Assembly (NCBI GenBank): GCA_003049485.1 | Contig: PYST01000057.1 | Span: 1-64,000 of the forward strand | DNA from: Ophioceras dolichostomum | Lineage: Eukaryota > Ascomycota > Sordariomycetes > Magnaporthales > Ophioceraceae | DNA length: 64,000 nucleotides | Direction: 5' to 3' | In this document: positions 57,874 to 64,000 of the stretch, piece after piece | How positions within the stretch are numbered: position 1 is the stretch's first letter | Layout: each line of letters begins with the position of its first letter | Made by a program: the position numbers and the translations under genes | The notes under the pieces: generated by a model | Told to the model about the DNA's origin: nothing | Databases searched by the model: none | Seen by the model: only the letters and a program-made list of their open reading frames with translations

Positions 57874-59182
57874 CTAGACACTGTCGGCAGGCTTGGTGTC
57901 CTCGTCCTGGTACGACGGAGGGGGGGCGACGTCCTCCTCCTGGTCGTCCATGAGGGCGGTCTTCTCCATGGCCGCGGCCTGGGCAGCATGGCGCAGAGCG
58001 AGCTTGTTGTGAGAGTGAGAGTGCGAGTGCCGGCGGCGGTGGGGGCACTTGCCGCGGAAGAAGGGCTGGCCGCGGACGAAGACGCGCCAAGTGCCGATGA
58101 GGACAGTGCCGACGACCATTCCGATGCTGTTGAAACAAAGAGATGATGACATGTTAGTGGCAAGGCAAGGTCGAAGCCCATCGCGATCAATCCAGTTCAG
58201 GGTTGATTCGGGGTTGAGCAATGGGGATGATGAGAGGAGGGGTATGGGAGGTAGGTTATTGGTGATGGGTTATTCAAACTTACAGGCTAACGCTGATACC
58301 AGCGACGATGCCGATGAGAATCGGAAGGAGGATGGTGTGTCCGAACTTGTGGAACAGGCCGGCCCAGCTGTGGTGGTGGTTGTGGTGCATCTTGGGACCG
58401 CCAGCGACCATGCCGTTGCCCTGGTTCTCGGCGCCCTTGCCGCCGTGGCCGTGGTGGCCCATCTTGCCGGCGCAGGACTTGAAGGCGGGCTTGATCTTGC
58501 TGACGTAGTCGTTGACGAACGCCTTCCACTTGCAGCTGAGCGTGGTGCACTCCGAGGCGGGCTTCGCGGGCTCGGCGGGCACAAGGTCAATCGAGTTGAT
58601 GATGATAGAGCCGTAGTTGGTCGCCAGCAGGTTGATGCGGATGCTATCCAGATCGCTGACGAACTTATTGCCAACCTCGATGACCTGGATCTCAACCTCG
58701 ACGAAGTCGCCGTTCTCGCCCTTGGCCATGGTCCGCGACATCAGACTGAAGCCGAGCTCCTGGACGCCGACGGGGACGTCTGTGGCCGGCATCTCGCCCT
58801 CGGCGTAGTCCGGGAAGACGGCGGCGGCCAGGGTGGAGGCCAGCGGGTCGGAGTTCGGATACAGCTCGAAGCCGTTAATCAGAAGACGGTCGTGGGCGAC
58901 ATCGTGGGCGACGGCGACGGCGAGCTCGATGTGGCTAGCACCGTGCTGCCGCTGGAGCTGGCCGGCGTGGCCCTGGAGCACGATCGGGCATCCGGGGCAG
59001 TTGACCTTGACGTTCTGGATCTCCGAGACGGTCTCGACTTGGAACGGAAGCGCGTGGAACGCGGGCTCGTTCACATCATCCACATCGATCTTGGGGGTCT
59101 TGTCCAGGGAGACACCCGGAGGCAGAAGGAAGGCGTTCGCGGACGCCGCCAAGCCGGCGGCGATAAATGTGAGAGCTTTCAT
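57874..59182 (-). CDS. DUF7728-type secretory-pathway membrane protein
   Basis: Two exons (59182-58284, 58126-57874) join as CT|C to give 383 aa. A signal peptide (MKALTFIAAGLAASANA) is followed by LPPGVS. A luminal domain carries NCPGCP (residues 62-66), RLLINGFELYPNSDPLAST, a QVIEVGN block and a late ECTTLSCKWKAFV. A Gly/His-rich stretch (MGHHGHGGKG, MHHNHHHSW) comes before one membrane segment at about residues 283-312 (LLPILIGIVAGISVS plus the second-exon VGTVLIG). The cytosolic tail is basic and His-rich (HRRRHSHSHSHN), then ends in APPPSYQDED, a PPxY motif. This layout is the fungal-specific family I know as DUF7728. Function unknown. The His clusters suggest metal binding and PPSY suggests recruitment of a WW-domain (Rsp5-type) ubiquitin ligase. 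Both are inference. Confidence 0.86.
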
Positions 59183-62100
59183 GATGTGTGGTTGTTGGCG
59201 AGTATTGTTGAGTGTTGCTGCGTGGGGTGGGTAGTATGAAGGAGAGAGTTGGTGAGATGATGTCAAGGCTGGCTGCACAGGCTCAAGTGCGGCCTTTCTC
59301 TTGTAGCAAATGAGAGTGGTGGACGAAGAAAGAAAGGACAAAACAATCAAATATCAGCGTGCGTATCGTCCAGCGTCACAATGAAAAGAAAAGGCGGTGT
59401 CCTGGGATTGCTGTGGATTGATTTGGTTGATGACAGACAATTGTTGGTTGAAATGGGAGAATGAAGAAGGAGGAGGAAAGAGAGGGAAGGAGGGTGAGGG
59501 CTGAGGATGATGTGGTGTGGTGTGAACGTGGTGCTGTGCTGTGGTGATCCTTTGTCCGTTACAGGGGTCTGAGGCTGGCCTCCGCTCCAGGACTCCCTCC
59601 AGGACCAGCGAAAGACCACCAAGCCAGTCTCACAACCCGCCGGCCTTTGTCACCTCGTGACCAATCAATCAGGGAACCCACCAAGTTAGCGCCCCGCTGC
59701 CTCCGACGTAATTGCTGCCTGAGGCCGTCGGCCCCTTTCCCAACATGGAATAATGGCTTGGCCCCCATGCTCTCCGCCCAGCTGACACTGCAGCTTGGGG
59801 CCACCTCGCTCCCTCAAAAGGGTGAATCATTGCTCCCCTTCTTTCGACAGTGCATGTAGAGAGCTATTAGGCTCTCCTGCCGCGCGCCTGCCAAGTCCGA
59901 AGGGGGTTGAGCTCCGTCACGTCACGGTTCAGCTCCGCAACAACTAAAATAAAGCCAATGTCTCCAGGCAACAACCTTTGCTTTGCATCAGGAAAAAAAA
60001 AAAAAGGAAAGACAAACTAGCCTCTAGTTACAGGTGTTGTAGGTATACACAACACGAGGTAAGCATCGTAGGGTGCGGAAACTTGCTCAATCTTTCCCTT
60101 CGGACCTCCTGGGTCAAGTCGGAATGACACCACAAATAAGTTGTTGGCCAAGGAAGGCCAGCCCGTATTTGGATGCCTCGCCTCAAGAGGGGCCGCTGAA
60201 TGGCCGCTGAGCGCGGGGGAAACCAACATCCTCGTGGCCCAGCGGCCAAAGCCCAAGGGCCAAGATCTGGGGATCTGTGAAAAAAAAAGGGGGGAAGGAG
60301 GGTATGACTCTACTATCTTGGTCTATGTGGCACGAGTTCGCAACTCCTCTTCACGTCTATTCCAGCTTCAAACCCTTTTGGTAGGTACAAGGTGGCGGCC
60401 GTCGTACATTGCCTGTTGGCAGCATCTCCTTCTTTCTGTACGTATTTCGTACAGGAATACAAATAGAGCAGCGCCTCCCTTCCACGAGTGAGTGATCCAC
60501 ATCCCACCCAGCCGCCACTCCCCATGTCTGAGAGCACAGAACGGCGCTACTACCACCATGAGTGACGTCTCGTTGGAAGCCGAGCCTGCCACGTTAGCTT
60601 CGATGCCACAGCTGAACGACCGGTCTTACCAATGGAGCAGGCAATAGGTCCCTGCCTGGGACGCACGCATGCGATGCGCGGAGTACGAGGGCGCCAATGA
60701 GGTCTGAGCACCAGCCACAGATGTCATCGCTGGCTTCCCAACCGTCAACTTACGCAACACACCTACGTACAGCACATGCCTTTAGAGAGAAAAGGCCGGC
60801 AACAGAGCGGCCAGCCTAGGACATACGGTCCAGATTCGTACTATGGGAGCTCCAAGACATTCCATGAGATTTCAGTCACCGGTTCCCGGCCGGTTGCCTG
60901 TTGAGGGTTGAGCAAGGCGTCGCAAGACGAACACTTCGTTGAGCAGATCAAAGTCTGCGAAGGATCTGCCTAGAGGTCCGACCGAGACGGCAGCGAGACG
61001 GCGCTAGACGGCAGCTAGACCGGAGAGACCGGGGTCGAGTCAGCGGTGCTGGTCGTCTCTGTCAACGGCTCCGACCAAAAGCTACGAATTTGCATTACAG
61101 TCGTACTCTCTATCAATCTAAGCTACCTACCTACCTAGTACCTATAGACTCGAGGGCGTAAAAGGAGCGATACCAGTCTGGGGAGAACCCCATGGGCTGC
61201 TACCACGTTCTAGATCGCGTGAAGGAAGCCATCCCTATCTCTCACCTGCAGTTGACTGCTGTTGACTCGATACCCGAGACCAGCAGCAGATGAACCCATC
61301 TCGATAGCCGTTCGAATGAACGGGTAGCCCACGGGTAGCCTCCTCGTAGATTTGTAAATAACGGCGGGCGGCCTTGGCGGCCGCACCTCCGCTCCGTGTA
61401 CGAGTGTACGAGTGCCTGCAGACCTGCGCGGGTCGTCCACGGCAATTGAGCTCGGCCGATCGCATCAGCCCCTGGGTGATCAGCAAGCGCCGACGGTCCG
61501 GAACCGATGCGGACTCGACTCCCTCTATGAAGAAGTCTATGTGGCGGGGGGGATAGAAGGGCACTGCATGCAACTTCCTGCAAATTTTCCTGCAACCGCA
61601 AGGCTGACCGGGCATGCTGGTCACGGTGTAGCAGCTTTCTCGATGGCGTCCGAGGTATCAGCGTCAGCTTTTGTCTTGCATGCCTGGTTGACGATGGCGG
61701 GCCACTTGGTAACGTGGTATGGTAGTAGGTATAGTACTAGTCGGTTCAGTCTCCTTATCCTTGTGCTCAAGGCCTTCCCGGCGTCCTTTACGCCCTCGTG
61801 ATCTCGCTCGAGTCCAGGGGGTAGGGTACTAGTGTGTATCTGGTAGCCAGTCGGAGCCGCCGATGGGTTACAGTACCAAAGAACCAAACGAAGGAAGGAA
61901 AAAAGAAGAATCCTTCTGCTCTTCTTCGAGAGAAAAGAAAGGTCGGAAGAGATGATAAGGCATGAATGAAGGAAGAAACAAACTGTCGAGCAGATCACGA
62001 TCCTTCTATGGTGGTCGTGTGCATGCGGCGTAGTACGTAGTATCCTTTGCTGCTGGAACCATCGCTCGTGGTTAAGAAGGGGAAAAAATGGAAGAAATGG

Positions 62101-62635
62101 AAGGCGATCCCATCCATCATCACTCTTGAGACACGGCAGAGGCGGCCGATGTCCGTCCGTAAATATAACTGATGCAAGGTCTTTCGAAAGTTCGGCCCAG
62201 GTTCGATCAACGCTGCAGCAGATCGTCGATCGCGCCCATTCGGCCGGGCCAGGTACTAAAGTAGGTACTTCGTGCCACTTGGTCTGATCTCTTCTTGTAT
62301 GTCTTCCCTCCCTCCCAAAATCGAGTCGGAAAGGATCCCAGGCGAGCGGTTGAATGGGTTGGCTATTCAGGTGTCGAACGGAAATGGATCGCTTCGAGAA
62401 CACAGAAAAGATCCTCGTCTGTCCGTCTCGGTTCGGGTTTTGGGTCGTGATACAAGCCGGAAGTCCCGATGTGGTGTCTCTTTAACGGTACGATCAAAAT
62501 GGATCCATGGAAATGGAATAGCCAGCGTGTCCCCGCCATGATAATCATCTGCTGGAGGCGTAGTCCTGTCCTTCAGCTGATCGTCCCAAATTCCGGAGAA
62601 GGATGAGGAGGAGATGAGAAGACAGACGGGTAGAC
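59183..62635. other. Long intergenic region
   Basis: This is the promoter side of the DUF7728 gene, then no recognisable gene. A 260-codon minus-strand frame (61621-62403) has no domain or splice support. TACCTACC motifs lie at 61124-61138 and an A-rich run at 59992-60005. Confidence 0.5.
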
Positions 62636-62758
62636 TCACCTTGGCTGGGCCATCCCGGACGGCGGCGGCGCCGAGTACCCACCGGCCTGATGCTGTTGTG
62701 AGCTGAACTTAAGGTTCAGATCATTCTCGGAGTCTAGATCCGTGTCAGTCTGGGACAT
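62636..62758 (-). CDS. Candidate terminal exon or small ORF
   Basis: A 40-codon frame (MSQTDTDLDSENDLNLKFSS...SGMAQPR) ends at TGA 62636-62638. The frame stays open upstream to an acceptor-like TTTCCAG near 62816, so it may be the last exon of a minus-strand gene. The same AGGTGAGT could instead be a donor, making this an internal exon. The composition (acidic then Gln/Pro) reads like a transcription-factor tail, but no family is recognised and no joining exon was secured. Confidence 0.25.
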   Translation of the reverse strand: MSQTDTDLDSENDLNLKFSSQQHQAGGYSAPPPSGMAQPR

Positions 62759-62816
62759 CCCAGCCTCGCCTCGCGGAAAGGGATGGACGCGACAGAGCCC
62801 CCTCGCCTGGAAACAA

Positions 62817-64000
62817 TGTGGGGGACGAGGGAGGCGAAGAGAAGGCTGCGAGCTATGCGTGCGGCACTCCTCTTCCCGGCGTCGTCGCCGTAACAGAGAA
62901 ATTAAAAGGGTCCAGACCGGAACGGCTCTCCGAAAGTCTCCATCAGGATACCAGTATCAATGCATCCCGACGGCTGACTGACTTGCCTGTTCTCTTGTTG
63001 CCTTACCGGGCCACAAATCCACCGCGAAGTGGGACGGGTCCCGTCGGCTCGCCCCGCGCTTCGTATTATGGTGGCAGCCGCTAGCCAGCCGCTGTGGGTT
63101 TTCTTCGTCTGGATAGACGGGATGGGGGCGGAGGAAGCAGAGGAACGGCGCCGAGGGATACGACTCGAAAGTGTGCTGCGTTGGGGAATAATAACACGAT
63201 GATGGCGTAAGACACGTATGCGGGGACACTCCTCGCCTCTTCGCCTCCTCTCCCCTCCGCCTGTCAACCATTCAACCATCCCCCATTGCGACTGTCTTGG
63301 CCGGGAGTTAGATACGAAGACCCTGCATGTTAGGGAGGTATCGTTAGCCTCAGCCCCCAAAAGGCAAGAAGAACAACAGGGACCACATTGACCAACAGCG
63401 CGGCACTGACACTGATTGTGGGATTGCGGGATCGCGGGAGGCTCGGCATGTCATGCAGATATTGGACAAGGAAATTTTGGAGAAGAACTCCAATTTGTCT
63501 CAACTTTTGCTCTTTTGAAACGCGGGAAAGGGATGGATGAATTGGAGATCTTGAAGGCACCTTGAATCTGCCTAGGTACCTACCTATTCACATCACTGAT
63601 CTAATCACGTGATATTTGGATGGCTCGTGCTCCTCTGCGGTGACGTACCCTACCGAGCCTCCGCCGATGGAGAGATCGTCAATAACGCCGGCCGCCCAAG
63701 CCCGACTTTGATGGAGCTGGCGAAGGCCCCTCTTGCGCGGCGTGGGAAGCCTCGCTCGCCCTTCCCCGTTCACGAAGTCGGATACGGGGGCCACGGACGC
63801 CGAGCCATCGGGGGCTTCCCTCGATGCTGCCGTGTCCGAGTTCGTCAACGTGGTTGGGGAAAGGAACATTGGATACAGGAACACTGGATACCTCCGCCAG
63901 TTCGCAGAGATCCACCAGGAGACTCAAGAAGCACCTCCAGCACAAGCGAGTGGATGGATGGAGGTGGCCGGAGTCGGTTGGCCGTGGCCTGGCTGCCGAA
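62817..64000. other. Right end of the window, no confirmed gene
   Basis: A plus-strand frame without an ATG is open from 63712 to the edge (VSEFVNVVGERNIGYRNTGY near its middle). A minus-strand frame overlaps it (63588-63884). Neither can be decided from this window. Confidence 0.4.

Noticed and set aside
61621..62403. 260-codon minus-strand frame
   Set aside because: No domain, no family resemblance and mixed low-complexity hydrophobic segments. Frames of this size occur by chance in this GC-rich DNA.

Overview
This window is nuclear DNA of a filamentous ascomycete, most likely a Sordariomycete. Genes are dense on both strands and usually split by short introns (about 55-300 nt) with GT...AG ends and CTAAC/CTGAC-like branch sites. 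The recognised proteins read as filamentous-fungal orthologues: an Arp1 of 380 aa that closely resembles Neurospora ro-4, a class III-like chitin synthase, a DUF7728-type secreted protein and a DUF7924-type gene. The genus cannot be named from the sequence alone. One assembly gap of 75 N is present (43484-43558).

Left third (1-26.6 kb). The window opens in the end of an ankyrin protein built from near-identical 99-bp repeats. About 4.7 kb without a recognisable gene follows. Then come a GRGGAGN-repeat (DUF3602/Par32-like) protein, ARP1 (dynactin), a large C2H2-like protein, a membrane-anchored LysM protein, mitochondrial COX8, homoserine kinase (THR1), an unnamed four-TM protein with a disordered N-terminus, and a five-exon chitin synthase.

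Middle (26.6-43.6 kb). SLY1 (ER-Golgi SM protein) converges on the chitin synthase. A 1715-aa Gln-rich protein ending in a CCCH zinc finger and carrying a PP1-docking-like RVTW motif (possibly PNUTS/Ppn1-like) is followed by a phosphopantothenoylcysteine decarboxylase and by a decayed DUF7924-like gene with RIP-like stop codons next to the assembly gap.

Right third (43.6-64 kb). A 1.3-kb pyrimidine-rich degenerate repeat array leads into an F-box/ankyrin gene. Next are a transposase-like helix-turn-helix protein without a catalytic domain, mitochondrial monothiol glutaredoxin GRX5, a YwrD-type gamma-glutamyltransferase with a 19-nt microexon, tRNA-Gly(UCC) and a DUF7728-like membrane protein. 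The last 4.8 kb has no gene I can confirm, but two suggestive open frames.

Most genes are unlinked housekeeping functions and no biosynthetic cluster is visible. The accessory pieces are the two ankyrin loci, the RIP-like pseudogene, the orphan HTH gene and the repeat array. The most unusual structure is a pair of clearly related introns flanking a 35-nt exon in the chitin synthase gene. Gene models were assembled by hand from reading frame, splice consensus and remembered family sequences. Totals are frame-consistent, but no transcript evidence was available.
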